This document shows, in pieces, positions 1 to 10,129 of a stretch of DNA of 64,000 nucleotides. The notes under the pieces were generated by a model. It did not search any database. It saw nothing but the letters and a program-made list of their open reading frames with translations, and was not told where the DNA came from. Position numbers and translations under genes: made by a program. How positions within the stretch are numbered: the first letter of the stretch is position 1; each line of letters opens with the position of its first letter. This DNA is from Ascarosepion bandense (lineage: Eukaryota > Mollusca > Cephalopoda > Sepiida > Sepiidae): the NCBI GenBank assembly GCA_037127315.1, contig JBBBDQ010001153.1, positions 4,645,501-4,709,500 on the forward strand, read 5' to 3'.

Positions 1-600
1 TATTAACGTGATCCTGAATATGTCTGGTTGAAATGCATTTGCACAATATGACTGAACACCCGCAATGAAGCATGAAAACATTCGCTGTTTTGCTTTGCTA
101 CAACTGTCAACTTTGTGAATGCAAAATGTCAAACTACATTAAGTCATTTTCCATTGATTCTCACTCTAATCCTTTTAAGGTTTACATATTCCAATCCCTC
201 TTCCTTTTCTTTTTCTATTTGGGAATATGGCTTCTTTGCCATTACCCTTCCATCATGCTTTTCCGACCTGATGTGTAATTTAATTCAACAGAATTTGACA
301 GAAGCTGACCCATATCTTTATAAAGTTTCGATTTTCCAAAGAATTGGCTTTGAGAATCTTCGCTTCATGTTTCGATAGCTTTTCAAGTTTTCCTTTACTT
401 TCTTGACTTCGACTTCACTGTTAGAAACAAAAAGAACTCTGACATTTGTTTGCAGGACTGTATTCTGATTTCTTATATTAAATTCATGATGTTTTTTATC
501 CTTTTATGAACAGATGAATATAGAAAAACTGTTACCACTTCTTCGATTTACGCGTTACTCCTTAGTTATGAATTGAGTTCTTTCGGTGACTAGCGTGGGT
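1..600. other. No gene seen; AT-rich DNA
   Basis: I recognise no coding sequence, RNA gene or repeat here. The two short overlapping plus-strand open frames (72-378) are rich in Phe, Leu and Ser and show no family motif. They look like chance frames in AT-rich DNA. Confidence 0.5.
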
Positions 601-639
601 ATACACCGTATATATATATATATAACACGCTAAAAATGC

Positions 640-789
640 CCCGTTATCATTCCATGTGCCCATGGCTTAGGGAGTAAGGAGTAGGTATTTCGACTGACAA
701 CAAATCGGTCGAGTTTCGATCACGGCTGGAAGCAAGTGGATGAATCTAGTCACACTGATGATACAGCAAAACAGGCTTGTATGTGGGTG

Positions 790-835
<46 letters not shown>
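640..835 (+). repeat. tRNA-derived SINE-like unit with (TA)n tail
   Basis: An A-box-like stretch (TGGCTTAGGGAGTAAGG, from 663) is followed about 45 bases later by a B-box-like stretch (GGTCGAGTTTCGATCAC, 707-723). This is the spacing of an internal RNA polymerase III promoter in tRNA-derived SINEs. The unit runs into a (TA)n tract at about 794-834. A related arrangement lies on the minus strand at about 24050-24310. The tRNA fold was not tested, so SINE is an inference from the boxes and the simple-repeat tail. Confidence 0.45.
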
Positions 836-839
<4 letters not shown>

Positions 840-1379
840 TGTAAAGAAGTTTGTCACTTAACTGAACAGATTTATTTCATTCGAACTTAGCTGTGCTTTT
901 GTTTTTCTGCAGAAGAAACGAAAACCCTAAAGAATGAAGACATCACAATAATGTCATCACGAAACTTCGAAGTCGGCATGACTGAAATAAATTTCTCCAC
1001 ATTAACTCTATTAACGCTCTATCTCTATGTCAATATCAACGCTAAATTTTTCTATACTAATCTTTGGTACCCCTGCTGACACAAGAAAAACGTTATTTAA
1101 TCAAAATTTCGGACGTACTAGAAAGAATTAAAAAAATTAATCTGGCACTTGTAAAAGTAGAAGATAGCATGCGAAGTCAGATACATATTGGATCAGTACA
1201 GGGAGCCGATCAGTTACCTGTATCTTTAAGAGTTCCACATGAGGTCAAGTGTGAGTTTTCGACCCAATTGTCTCTCCTGGGACCTACCCGAGGGACATTC
1301 TTTCATTGTGTTGTAGAGCAGCTAACATAATTTTATTGCTCTCAAATATAGAATGGTCTATGATCCGAAATAGCTATAT
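836..1379. other. No gene seen
   Basis: AT-rich sequence. An 88-codon open frame at 1064-1330 has no family motif I recognise. It could be old transposon 5' sequence belonging to the LINE that follows, but nothing in it proves that. Confidence 0.4.
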
Positions 1380-1755
1380 AAAAAAAGATTAACGAAGTCC
1401 AAATTCTTGGCCGTGATTGACGAACTTTTTGTTGGTGTCGGTCATTCTGTTTGACACGTCAGACGGTTGGTGGTTGTTGCTTTGTCTTATTTTGACAAGC
1501 GTTTGACCAGTTTGAACTGTTGAATTATTTTGCTATAAGTTTTGTTTGTACGCTTTTGTTGAATTAATTTTTATATTTTTATTTTTATTTATTAAATTTG
1601 TTTTAATTTTCATTTTTTTACAACACTTTGTTTTTATTCTTTCTTTCAGATTCTCTTTTGAATTTTGTATTGTTTCGGACACTTGTTTTGGCTTTTGTAT
1701 TCTTTGTTTTCGCACTACATTTGCAAAACTGAATTTGTAAACAGAAAAATAGAAG

Positions 1756-1887
1756 ATGGCCAACCAGAGTCGATCCATCGTGAAAAAGCTATTCTCCCCA
1801 AAGAAAGATCCCCCTAACAAGGATGAGGCTAACGAATCAGCCCCCGAAAAAAGTCTAAAGGGGGGGGCTCTACAACGGGAAAAATAG
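1756..1887 (+). pseudogene. ORF1 N-terminus of Tx1-like LINE (copy 1)
   Basis: ATG at 1756 opens 43 codons, starting MANQSRSIVKKLFSPKKD, before a TAG at 1885-1887. The segment is basic and Lys/Ser/Pro-rich, as ORF1 nucleic-acid-binding N-termini often are. Similar sequence recurs at about 3240-3420, where the same start region is out of frame. ORF1 assignment rests on position 5' of the reverse transcriptase and on this duplication, not on a recognised domain. Confidence 0.4.
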
Positions 1888-2119
1888 TACTACTTCCCCT
1901 GAAAGAAATATGGAATTAAACAGAAAACAAAATACGATCAAGATAAGTAAAGGAAGAGGTGTAGCGGCTGACGAATCACCCTCTATTTGAAGTTCTGCTC
2001 CCAAATGCACCGTCAATGTGATGGAATTCGTTGAGAGATCCAAGAAATACGTTCATCTGATTACTGATGGCAGGCTCTTGGTAGAACTTGACGCACAAGA
2101 TCGCATTACCAAAAAAAAA

Positions 2120-2410
2120 AAAACAGTTTCGGCCTTTGTGCTCGGCAAGCACGTGAAAAGTGTTGAGTATTTCATCTGGGACGTTCTGTGACCCACTCCC
2201 GAGGACTCTACGGATATGACATCCCGTGATCATACCACAAACGGGTATATATTCCGCAAAAAATACCTAGGACGGCGTAGGACACAGGTCGCAGTCCATG
2301 AGAGTTCTTACTATATTCTCGCTGAGCTCTTAGGGGCATATTTGATGCAGTATGGCCCACTTGTAAGTGTGACTGCAGAATATCAGATGGGTGAGTGGTG
2401 GTTCGAGTAA
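2120..2410 (+). pseudogene. ORF1 middle fragment of Tx1-like LINE (copy 1)
   Basis: A continuous readable stretch in one frame includes KTVSAFVLGKHVKSVEYF and, after a stop, MTSRDHTTNGYIFRKKYLGR and on to EYQMGEWWF. It resembles the RNA-binding middle of L1/Tx1-type ORF1 proteins in its pattern, but I cannot name a domain with certainty. It is interrupted upstream by a run of A residues (about 2109-2123) and downstream by the perfect palindrome at 2409-2461. Confidence 0.35.
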
Positions 2411-2461
2411 TGGTGGTGAAGGATTCATGGTCATAATGACCATGAATCCTTCACCACCATT
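2409..2461. repeat. Perfect 26-bp-arm palindrome, 1-nt spacer
   Basis: The left arm (2409-2434, starting AATGGTGGTGAAGG) and right arm (2436-2461, ending CCTTCACCACCATT) are exact reverse complements around a single A at 2435. It lies inside the decayed ORF1 region of the Tx1-like element. A fold-back copy made during repair or replication is the simplest explanation. Confidence 0.9.
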
Positions 2462-2539
2462 CCCAACAGCTTGAAGATTGGCAGGAAAAATTATCCCGTC
2501 ATCGCAACAGGGAGAAAACCAACATATTGGAAGTTGGCG

Positions 2540-3040
2540 TAATTTTTTCTCTCGCCTCTTCTTGCCCAGGAAGAATGCATCTAGAGTCCCGCCAGATGAG
2601 CTGAAGACTCTTGTTCGTGGTGCCTGTAATGAGCCTACCTGCGGCTGGAACCAGTGGGGAAAAGGCATCGTTTGAGTCTCTTATAGAGCCCACATTGCTT
2701 GTGCAAATAAAAGCGAAAATCACTACACTCAAACAGTCCTCTGGCCCAGTTTCACGTCCCTCAGCTTTATTTCCCTCATATAAAAAAAGCAAAAACCAAG
2801 GAGACGTTCACTGACCCCAACTTCTCTAAATGTGTTTCCATTCAAAGAGGTGCCCACACTCTCTGCATTACAGCCGTATTCTTCTTAATCTCCTGCTAAA
2901 TCTCAATAAAAAATACACTAACCCAAAAGAGGAAAAGAAGCCCATCAATTAAGGACAAAAAATAAATGAAAAAACTCTCAGAATTACTATTCAATACCGG
3001 CGAAGTTGTCCGCTGTATATCCCAAGTCAGACAATAGGAA
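2540..3040 (+). other. Tx1-like LINE internal sequence, not in frame
   Basis: The stretch at about 2545-2655 (CTCTTCTTGCCCAGGAAGAA, then GATGAGCTGAAGACTCTTGT) has a diverged counterpart at about 9664-9750 in copy 2. This ties it to the LINE. No long frame is readable. The rest, to 3040, shows no identifiable feature. Confidence 0.4.
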
Positions 3041-3055
3041 AGCCGGATACAGACT

Positions 3056-3420
3056 TTGAAATACCTGTTACCCATTCAGAAGTTTGGCGACAGTATCGTA
3101 GACAATTCTAGGAATTTCCCTAACGCCCATAGAGTACTCTCAGTGATTAGGACCGGTCCACGATCTCAGCAAGTGTGGGCCATGGCAGATGAGGCCTTAA
3201 AAGCTTATAATGACACCAAGCCTCCTGTAATAATAACAGAAGACGAGAAAAGCTGTTATCTCCCCAAACCATCCTCTGGAAAAGAATGAGCTTAATGAAG
3301 CATCCCCAGAAAAGGATAAAACTTCCAAGATAGGGTCCTACAAGAATATCTCATCTACTAAAAAGAACATAGAATTAGACAGAAGTAAAGACGAAAGTAA
3401 AATCAAGAGTCCTAGTTAGG
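3056..3420 (+). pseudogene. Second ORF1-like fragment of Tx1-like LINE
   Basis: A 77-codon frame (3056-3289) reads through motifs such as FGDSIVDNSRNFPNAHRV and VWAMADEALKAYNDTKPP. It then enters sequence (about 3240-3420) that is a diverged second version of 1780-1960: both contain an AGCT-TCTCCCCAAA start, a CCCC-GAAAA stretch and an AGAAxATxGAATTA stretch. The element therefore carries part of ORF1 twice, either by internal duplication or by insertion of one copy into another. Confidence 0.4.
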
Positions 3421-3439
3421 AGAGCTGCCTGAAGGCTCT

Positions 3440-4120
3440 TATGCTGTCCAAGTTTTCATAGTATAGTTTATTCGGATTATAGGGTCATCCGGGTCCGTCT
3501 AAACTTTGATAAGTCTAGGATTAGAATGGCTGGCTACTGGAAACTCAACACATTGTCGTTCGATGAGAAAGATGTTCAGGACCAGTTGCTACTAACTCTA
3601 AAGCGGGATTTGAATGGGGGCTGTGGTTGGGAATTAACGGTGGGCCCACCTTAAGTCAACAATTAGGTCGTTTACTGCTGATTATAGTAATTGAGTTAAC
3701 CAAGATAAATTAGCATCGCAGATGGCACAAGAATCTAGAGTAGAAGGTGCCATTAACTCGAGAGATTGTGGGGAAATAGCCGCAGCTAAGGAAGAGCTGG
3801 CCTCCTTGCTTACCAAAAAGGATCAGGCCCTTGTAGTTAGGGCTAGATTATAAAGAATAGCTTCCGAGACAACAAATATGACCGCTGAACTACAAGCTGA
3901 AGAAGTTTGGAGTATCGCAAATCGATACATCGCTAGCGCAACATTGCCGGATGGGCGACAACGACAACATATGTAACGCTTTCTGATCTTATTTTCATGA
4001 TCTTTTACCAGGAAGACTGATCTGAGCCCGGCTCAGTTGGACACTTATCTACCTGACTTTCTTCAACTTGAGGCGGTTGAAGCAGCTGGATGCGAGGGTC
4101 CGACACCAGAGGCGTAAATC
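3440..4120 (+). pseudogene. ORF2 endonuclease tail and linker (Tx1-like, copy 1)
   Basis: Translation from about 3466 gives YSDYRVIRVRLNFDKSR followed by MAGYWKLNTLSFDEKDVQ. This matches the end of an apurinic-like endonuclease and the linker before the reverse transcriptase in Tx1-type ORF2. The equivalent in copy 2 reads MIGYRKLNAPLFGERDFQ (10719 on). Several stops follow before the reverse transcriptase core. The catalytic endonuclease part is absent here. Confidence 0.6.
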
Positions 4121-4899
4121 TGGGATGCGCCGAAGCTTGTTGGTCGAGACAAGACTCCGGGTATTGATGGTCTTCCCTACGAATTATACTTGAGGCAGTC
4201 GCACGTGTTTGTCTCTCTGCTGGCAGCGATGATTAACCAATGGATAAAGATCGAGAGTATTCCCGATCTCTTCACCAGAGGTGTGATCAATGTGCTTCGT
4301 AAGGATAAGCGCGGTGAGAATGGGATTAGTAGTTTTCGACACTTAACTATGTTGAATACTTAGTTAAAATTTTGGCCAAGGTCTTAGCTAACTGTTTGCA
4401 AGCTGTCCTACCTAGTTTGATTATCCCCGAGCAGACTTTGCTGTGAAGGGTATGACTATTCAGGACAACATTCATACGGTACGCTTGATCTAAGAAAATA
4501 TTGACAGTGAAGCTGCGCTGATCAGTTTGGATCAGTCCAAAGCATTCGATAGTGTCGACCAACAATTTCTCGGGCTGTTCTCGAGACGGCTGGTTTCAGG
4601 CCGTACTTTCTGTCCTAGATAAGCTGTATCGTTCTCCTGGTGCGGTGGTGGAGTTGAATGGTATAAGGTCAAAACCTCTTATGTTGTCCAGATCAATTAA
4701 TCATGGTTATCCGTTTTCACCGATGCTGTACATTCTTGCGTTGGAGCCATTCCTTCGCAAATTAAAGACGAATCCGGTCCTACAGGGAATTACCCTCCCT
4801 GGTTCGAGCACCTCGGCCAGGTGTTCCGCCTATGCCGACGACGTGAATGCGTTTGTGCGAAGCCGTTCCGAGATTCATGAAGTCAGAATAAGATGGTAA
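4121..4899 (+). pseudogene. ORF2 reverse transcriptase (Tx1-like, copy 1)
   Basis: Finger/palm motifs are readable across shifting frames: KTPGIDGLPYELYLR (about 4148), VINVLRKDKRGENGISSFR, LKILAKVLANCLQAVLPSL, then from 4552 an open 115-codon frame with YRSPGAVVELNGIRSKP and the catalytic AYADDVNAF (YADD at residues 94-97). A TAG at 4361-4363 and frameshifts near 4440-4560 break the protein. This is the L1/Tx1-type reverse transcriptase that primes on nicked DNA. It is not functional as it stands. Confidence 0.8.
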
Positions 4900-5459
4900 T
4901 AGGAGCCATGATCAACCGCGACAAGTATGTGGTCTTGCAGTTGGGTGTAAGGAAGGGAGTTTCTCTTCTTGGACCCTTCAGTTGGACGGGCGGGCTTGTC
5001 AAGGTACTCGGCATCTTGCTTGGCCCCTACCTCCAGTTGGAGAAGAATTTGTTGGCTGTCCGAGAAAAGGCCGAGGTGGCAGATTGTCTGTGGTTTCGGA
5101 GGAATCTTTCCTTGAAGAGGAGGGCGAAAATTTGTGCTTCGCACATCTACTCCATCCTACTTTACTGGCTCTCAGTACTTCCCCTCCCATACACCAAACT
5201 AGTTTTACTTTTTAGAATCTAGTTCCAATTCTTCTTGCGTAATAGGACTAATAAAGTGCGTCGCAAGGTCTGCTGCTTCTATCTGATTGAGGGAGGTTTA
5301 GGAATGCCCAACATTGAGATCCATCAACTAAAGCTACGGTTGAAATTCCTAGATCGAATGTGCTCGCAAAACGAGGCTAGCAGACTCTTCTGGAAGGAAG
5401 ACGCTAACAAAACTTTTCCAGATTTGAGAAGTGTGCATGAGTTCAAGGAAGATGCCTAG
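4893..5459 (+). pseudogene. ORF2 thumb and connector (Tx1-like, copy 1)
   Basis: Two open segments (4893-5222 and 5235-5459) continue ORF2. The first contains INRDKYVVLQLGVRKG, WFRRNLSLKRRAKICASHIY and LLYWLSVLPLPYTKL. The second contains YLIEGGLGMPNIEIHQLKLR. These are the thumb and post-thumb patterns of the same family. A short gap with a stop separates them. Sequence from 5460 to 5680 continues the protein in broken frames. Confidence 0.7.
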
Positions 5460-5680
5460 CGGAATTTTCGTGGCGAGTGCTCCCTCTATCGCGAGTGTCG
5501 ACTTGTTCTGAAAGAATTTACACGGGTTAAGGAGGGCCTTTCCGACACCAGACTGCTGTCTCTTAAGGCATTATATTGTGTGCGGGAGGAGCGAAAGATC
5601 TGAGAGGAGAATTAGGTTTTATGAATGAAGAGTGGAATTAAGCGCCCGGGTGGAGGTGTCTTAATAACGACAAGGCATCC

Positions 5681-6130
5681 TTGATCTGGCTGGTGTTCCG
5701 GAAGGCTTACTGTGTCGGCAAAGTTCTCTGCGCAGCTGCATTGGCTGTTACGCTAAAGTGCGTGCGCTGTGATGGGGCGGCGGAGTCTTTTGACCATATC
5801 TTCTTTCACTGCAGTGTCGTGCTGCTGTTGTGCAATTTAATTGAAGTTTACATGGTTCGCGTCTTGGGTAGAAAGGTTTTTGTTCTTGAGGCCAGTGCGG
5901 TTTGTAGCAATCTTGTGTCGCAGCTGACAAAGAATGAACACTATGTGTTCTTATGTTTACTCCTCATTATGGGAGTCGTGATTTGGACGACGCGTCTTAA
6001 GGAGTTTAATGAAGGTGACACGTTTACCACTTCTCAACTGATTTTGAACTTTAAGCATCAGCTCAAAGTCAAAATTAGGGCAAAAAGGAAGCGGCTCTCT
6101 TCATTAAAATTTGACAATTTGTGCGTTTAG
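5681..6130 (+). pseudogene. ORF2 C-terminal domain (Tx1-like, copy 1)
   Basis: This is an open 149-codon segment. Near residues 27-44 it has a Cys-x2-Cys ... His ... His-Cys cluster (CVRCDGAAESFDHIFFHC), the zinc-knuckle-like pattern typical of L1/Tx1-type ORF2 C-termini. It then reads EHYVFLCLLLIMGVVIWTTR and a basic tail to the natural-looking stop TAG at 6128-6130. The ATG at 5681 is internal to ORF2 and not a true start. Confidence 0.7.
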
Positions 6131-6146
6131 AGTGGCATTTGGAGCC

Positions 6147-6213
6147 AAATTTTCCAATGTTTTCACTTACAACTCTATCTAAAAGTAAAATCTAAAAATA
6201 GACGCTATTTGCT
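6147..6213 (+). repeat. Left 67-bp inverted arm
   Basis: It pairs with 7017-7083 with one mismatch (a G/A difference about 18 bases from the outer end). Identity drops abruptly inside base 6214. Confidence 0.9.
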
Positions 6214-6479
6214 ATTTTTCCAAAAGTTTTGCTGTCAATTAAGTTGTTCAGGGAAAACCTTTCAGAAATAGCGTCATTCCATTTCCTCTGGAAAATCGTC
6301 ATGACATGTTTTTGATCGGCGTGGAAAAAATCTTCAGTGCAAGTTTGATCTGAATTCATTCAATATATTCTCTTGTATAGGACGAAACGGCCGTCCAGTG
6401 CTTTCTGCATTCTGTTGAGGTCGAATATAAAGCTCGATGATTTACTTAATAATTGTTCAAATCTTCCTACTACTTCTTG

Positions 6480-6482
<3 letters not shown>

Positions 6483-6549
<67 letters not shown>

Positions 6550-6571
6550 AACACCATATATATATATGTTG

Positions 6572-6614
<43 letters not shown>

Positions 6615-6654
6615 TATATATATATATATATATATGGTGATATATGTATATATA

Positions 6655-6707
<53 letters not shown>
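6483..6707. repeat. Compound (TA)n microsatellite
   Basis: TA dinucleotides are interrupted by short palindromic breaks such as ATCACTATAT and ATGGTGATAT. The tract can pair with itself many ways. Short open frames reading Tyr-Ile repeats across it are artefacts. Confidence 0.95.
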
Positions 6708-6713
<6 letters not shown>

Positions 6714-7016
6714 TTTAAAATAACTTTAATCCAAACGGAAAAATAGGAAGGTAAATCCCAAAATCTGATCCTAATTAATATTAAAATTTTAATATTAAAA
6801 AATTATACAGGAGGAGAGTTCAGTGTGATAAAAATTACAGAGCTAATATAAAATAAATAAATTTTCAATGTTCAAAACTGTTGAATGATCATTTCAACAT
6901 GAAATCCTTCAGAGAGATTTCCCATATCATCAGCAACTAGCACATATTTCAAAATGAAAAAAGATAAAAAAATAATGGTTAAGAATTAAGAAATTAACGT
7001 CACAAAAAATTCGGTA

Positions 7017-7083
7017 AGCAAATAGCGTCTATTTTTAGATTTTACTTTTAGATAGAGTTGTAAGTAAAAACATTGGAAAATTT
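7017..7083 (-). repeat. Right 67-bp inverted arm
   Basis: Inverted copy of 6147-6213. It begins AGCAAATAGCGTCTATTTTT and ends CATTGGAAAATTT. Confidence 0.9.
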
Positions 7084-7239
7084 AGCTTCGTCTAGCTTTA
7101 CAAGGGGAAGGGGTTAAAGGAAGGAATAGGAAGTGGTGTTAAATTGAGAACTGGGTTGTGTAGAAATTTTAAACGGATAAAATAAAATAAAAAATAAAGA
7201 TAAAAACAATAAAAATAAAATAAAAGCATAAATAAAAAC

Positions 7240-8862
7240 ATAAGAATAAAGAGGTCGGCCAATGAGATGAATTAAGTGTGGTTGGGAGGTTAAAACATTT
7301 TAAAGAATGGTGAGTACTACTCATAGAGAACAGTGTTTCAATGTTTTGCCACTGAAAATCGGACATGTCAAAAAATTTAAACCGATAAAAGAAAAACAAA
7401 TTAGAATAATAAAAAGGAAAAAAGAAAAAAGAGACAAGAGACAAGATAGAAGAGGAAGAAAAAGAAAAACTCAAACGTTGGAAAAGATAAAATACACTAA
7501 AATAAAGTAAATATAAGAGAATAAAATCAAAAATCAAAATCAAAAATTAAAATATAAATAAAGATAAATTCTAAACAGAATTTATTTATAAATAAAAAAA
7601 GAATCGTAATTTTTAAAATTGTCAGTTCAATTACCTAATTTTTAAGTTATAAAACGAGCAAATAGCGAAAATATTGAGATCTATTTCAGATAATTTCTTA
7701 TATATTTATGGGTATAAAAGATTTTATGGTTGCAAAAATTAGTGAGTTTATTACGTTGGTTTAATAAGTTAGTTTTGGGAAATTTTATAATATGGATATG
7801 GTTTTGCAAGCAAAGAAAACACATTTCATGTAATGATTTACATGTTGTAGATTTAGTTATTAATTTCCATTTAGCTGTAGGACTTTTTTTACATCTTTCA
7901 ATTACCATTAGTATTTAGAGAGAGAAGTAGAATTACTATATGCTTTACTACTGAAAGAGATGTTATACTGGTAAAATCGAAATTTTAAATTATTCTTAGT
8001 AAATCCGATATAATGTTTAGTAATAATAGGATTTTCAGTAGTTGAGATAGAGCTTGGTATACAATGGAATCTATTAGACATTTATTTCAAAAGGACATAC
8101 ATTAGGCTTATGACAATTGCAGGGACTTGAGTTATTATCATTTTAATGGTAAGTTGGTTATAATTAATATCATAATGTTGTTTTAGAATTTTGTAATTAT
8201 GTTTTTTATTAAAATATCAAGATTATCAGTGCAGCTTTAACTAAGTTTTCGTGCATTTTTATTAAAATATTTTCTAAGTGGATTATTAGTTGGAAAGTTT
8301 TTTGAACTATATTAAGGAATTTATTGCCTAACTTGGTACTAACCATTTGGTTAGATAGTGGTGTGTATCAAAATATTTTCCGATTTTTATTATGTTTCGT
8401 ATTATACTTAATATATATTTTGATATTTAATACCCTTGCAATTATAGCCGCTGTTTTTTAGGGCTGTATTAAAAATAATGACTATGCTATTAAAATGTCT
8501 TCAGTGGAGGAATTATTCTTTAATTTTGTGTTTAACTGAATATAGTATATCTTTAATAATAGATGGTTGGTGGTTTGATATAGGCTGATTGTAGATATGA
8601 CTAGCATTATGCTTTACATATGGTGAGTAAGTACTATTAACTAAGTCAAGTGTAAAATCTAGAAACTCAACATTTTGGGGGTTGGTATTTACTATTAATT
8701 TTAAATTAAAGTTCTTCAGTATTCTATAAATGTATTTACGAATGCTGTCTATTTTGAGTTAGTGGAATTATGGATATATAGACATCACGATGATTTATGC
8801 TCTACTTTTGTATTGAGAACGTTTTAAAAGTAAATATCTAACTGTGGGATGTAATTTCATTA
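7240..8862 (-). mobile_element. Penelope-like retroelement, 3' half with GIY-YIG-type tail, copy 1
   Basis: On the minus strand, from high to low coordinates, I read the end of a reverse transcriptase (VNTNPQNVEFLDFTLDL near 8695), a Cys-rich linker (CNCHKPNVCP near 8120) and a C-terminal stretch with LLNQRNKLTNFCNHK (7681-7908). The same order recurs at 53.5-54.9 kb with clear DNA similarity through the 3' untranslated purine-rich region. This order fits PLE-type proteins with a C-terminal GIY-YIG nuclease, although the GIY-YIG core itself is too decayed to read here. Frameshifts are many. Confidence 0.6.
7681..7908 (-). pseudogene. C-terminal fragment of PLE protein
   Basis: This 75-codon minus-strand frame reads KKSPTAKWKLITKSTTCKSL, HEMCFLCLQ and LLNQRNKLTNFCNHK. 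The CxxC and the LNxRNE/K...C..H pattern match the end of GIY-YIG-type PLE proteins, and the second copy has the equivalent LLNQRNEITNFCLHR at 53833-54183. The ATG is internal. Confidence 0.5.
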
Positions 8863-8870
8863 GTAACCAT

Positions 8871-8871
<1 letters not shown>

Positions 8872-8897
<26 letters not shown>
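8872..8897. repeat. (TA)n microsatellite
   Basis: Thirteen or so uninterrupted TA units near the 5' end of the readable PLE fragment. Confidence 0.9.
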
Positions 8898-8901
<4 letters not shown>

Positions 8902-9322
8902 CCTTATTACTTAAGATATTATTTTAGTGAGTACCCATGTTTGAATAAACGCCACGTGTTTTTAAACAGTGTGAATTACGTCTACCTTTCTGCTTGTTCA
9001 AGGCACTTGATAAAGAAAATGTGCTCTCCGATAGGTTTCAGTCCTGTAGTCCGCTTTGTAGGAGAAACTCCTGTATGATCCTGCGTATTTTAGACTAGTT
9101 ACCAACAGAGAGCGTCAGGATCTTCTTCAATGTAATAAGAGTGCACCTAGCTTCCTTTTTCATTTCGTATGTTCAAATACTAGGTGCCATATCTAACCAT
9201 CTGAACGGAGAATAGAGCTTTAATATAATGTTCAATCGTTTGAACTACGTCTCCGTCACCGTTTAGAGTTTTACAGCCTGAAAATGCCAGTCATTTTGAT
9301 TGTCCGAAATCCAACATGTTAC
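8898..9322. other. No gene seen
   Basis: Ordinary AT-rich sequence between the PLE fragment and the CR1 3' end. I see no motif or repeat in it. Confidence 0.4.
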
Positions 9323-9637
9323 TCCAACAGCTTCTTTTCTCGCGCTTCCCGCCTGTGGAACTCCCTTCCACAAGTCTGCTTTCCCGACAGTTACAATCTC
9401 CAGGTGTTTAAATGTAGGGTCAATAGACACCTCCTATCACACTAACTCCCAACTATTCTCACAACACTCTCATCTACCCAACCCTCATTCTCGGTATCCT
9501 CACCCGCCTATCACCCACCCTCTGTTATTTCCTATATTTAATCAGCCTTTCTCCACTCTACGTAGCCCCCTGCACAGTAGTGGCAGTGACATGCCTTGCT
9601 CGGGGTGAAATGCTTATAAAAAAAAAAAAAAAGAAAA
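9323..9637 (+). mobile_element. CR1/jockey-like LINE, 3' end only
   Basis: Frame from 9323 reads SNSFFSRASRLWNSLPQ, CFPDSYNLQVFKCRVNRHLL and a stop TAA at 9443-9445, matching the C-terminus of the longer copy at 33454-34524. A 3' untranslated region of about 190 bp follows with the shared GTAGCCCCNTGC...TAGTGGCAGTG block and an A-rich tail (9619-9640). The 5' part was never inserted or is lost, as is usual for LINE copies. Confidence 0.8.
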
Positions 9638-10129
9638 AAGAGTACAGAGACTAATCACCTCATCTCTTCCTGTCCAGGAACAACCAAATCTGGCCGCTAT
9701 TGATAGTTCAGAGGCTCTTGTAATGGGCCTATCAGAGACTCGGACCAGTCGGACCAGTCGGACCTCAGTCGGACCTCGTCTCACATTTCCCACAAAACCT
9801 ACGCCTTCCGAATAAGGAAAAGGAAAAAGGGGAATGGTGAGTCATAGGTAGGGGCAGAAGGAAAATCCAAACAGCAGAGCCTCAGCAGACTCATTCCATC
9901 TACAAGCTCTGTGGGCGTCATATGCTAATTCTTTAAGTGAAATACAGAAGAAAAATAAGAATAGTTGGGAGAAAACTGAAGATCTAAAAATGTTACAAGA
10001 AGATCTCGAAGTGAGCAGATACAAAACCCGAAGTCAGAGACGTGGTCGGGTCTCTGATCTTCTGCCCCGTTTCACCTTCATCAAGACAGATAATTCAGAA
10101 GAGCAACACTCATCGGTCTGATAATTTCT

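Larger units (their letters stand above)
1380..6146 (+). mobile_element. Decayed Tx1/L1-type non-LTR retrotransposon, copy 1
   Basis: An ORF1-like start at 1756 is followed by ORF1 fragments, an endonuclease tail, reverse transcriptase and the C-terminal domain of ORF2, all on the plus strand and ending at a stop at 6128-6130. The ORF2 order and motifs (TPGIDGLPYE, RPLTMLNT-like, YADD, C-terminal Cys/His cluster) fit the L1-like group that includes Xenopus Tx1. Frameshifts and in-frame stops break every domain. The core of the endonuclease is missing between about 3420 and 3440, whereas copy 2 (9.6-11.6 kb) keeps it. The 5' limit is uncertain. Confidence 0.75.
6147..7083. mobile_element. Non-coding element with 67-bp terminal inverted repeats
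   Basis: Arms at 6147-6213 and 7017-7083 are inverted copies matching at 66 of 67 positions (outer end AAATTTTCCAATGTTTT). The interior holds a long (TA)n tract (about 6483-6707) and no coding sequence. Just outside the arms are AGCC on the left and AGCT on the right, so a 3-bp AGC target duplication offset by one base is possible but not clean. It resembles a MITE or foldback element placed 17 bp after the stop codon of the Tx1-like ORF2. Confidence 0.7.

Noticed and set aside
6360..6660. Frames of repeated Tyr-Ile
   Set aside because: These are translations of the (TA)n tract.
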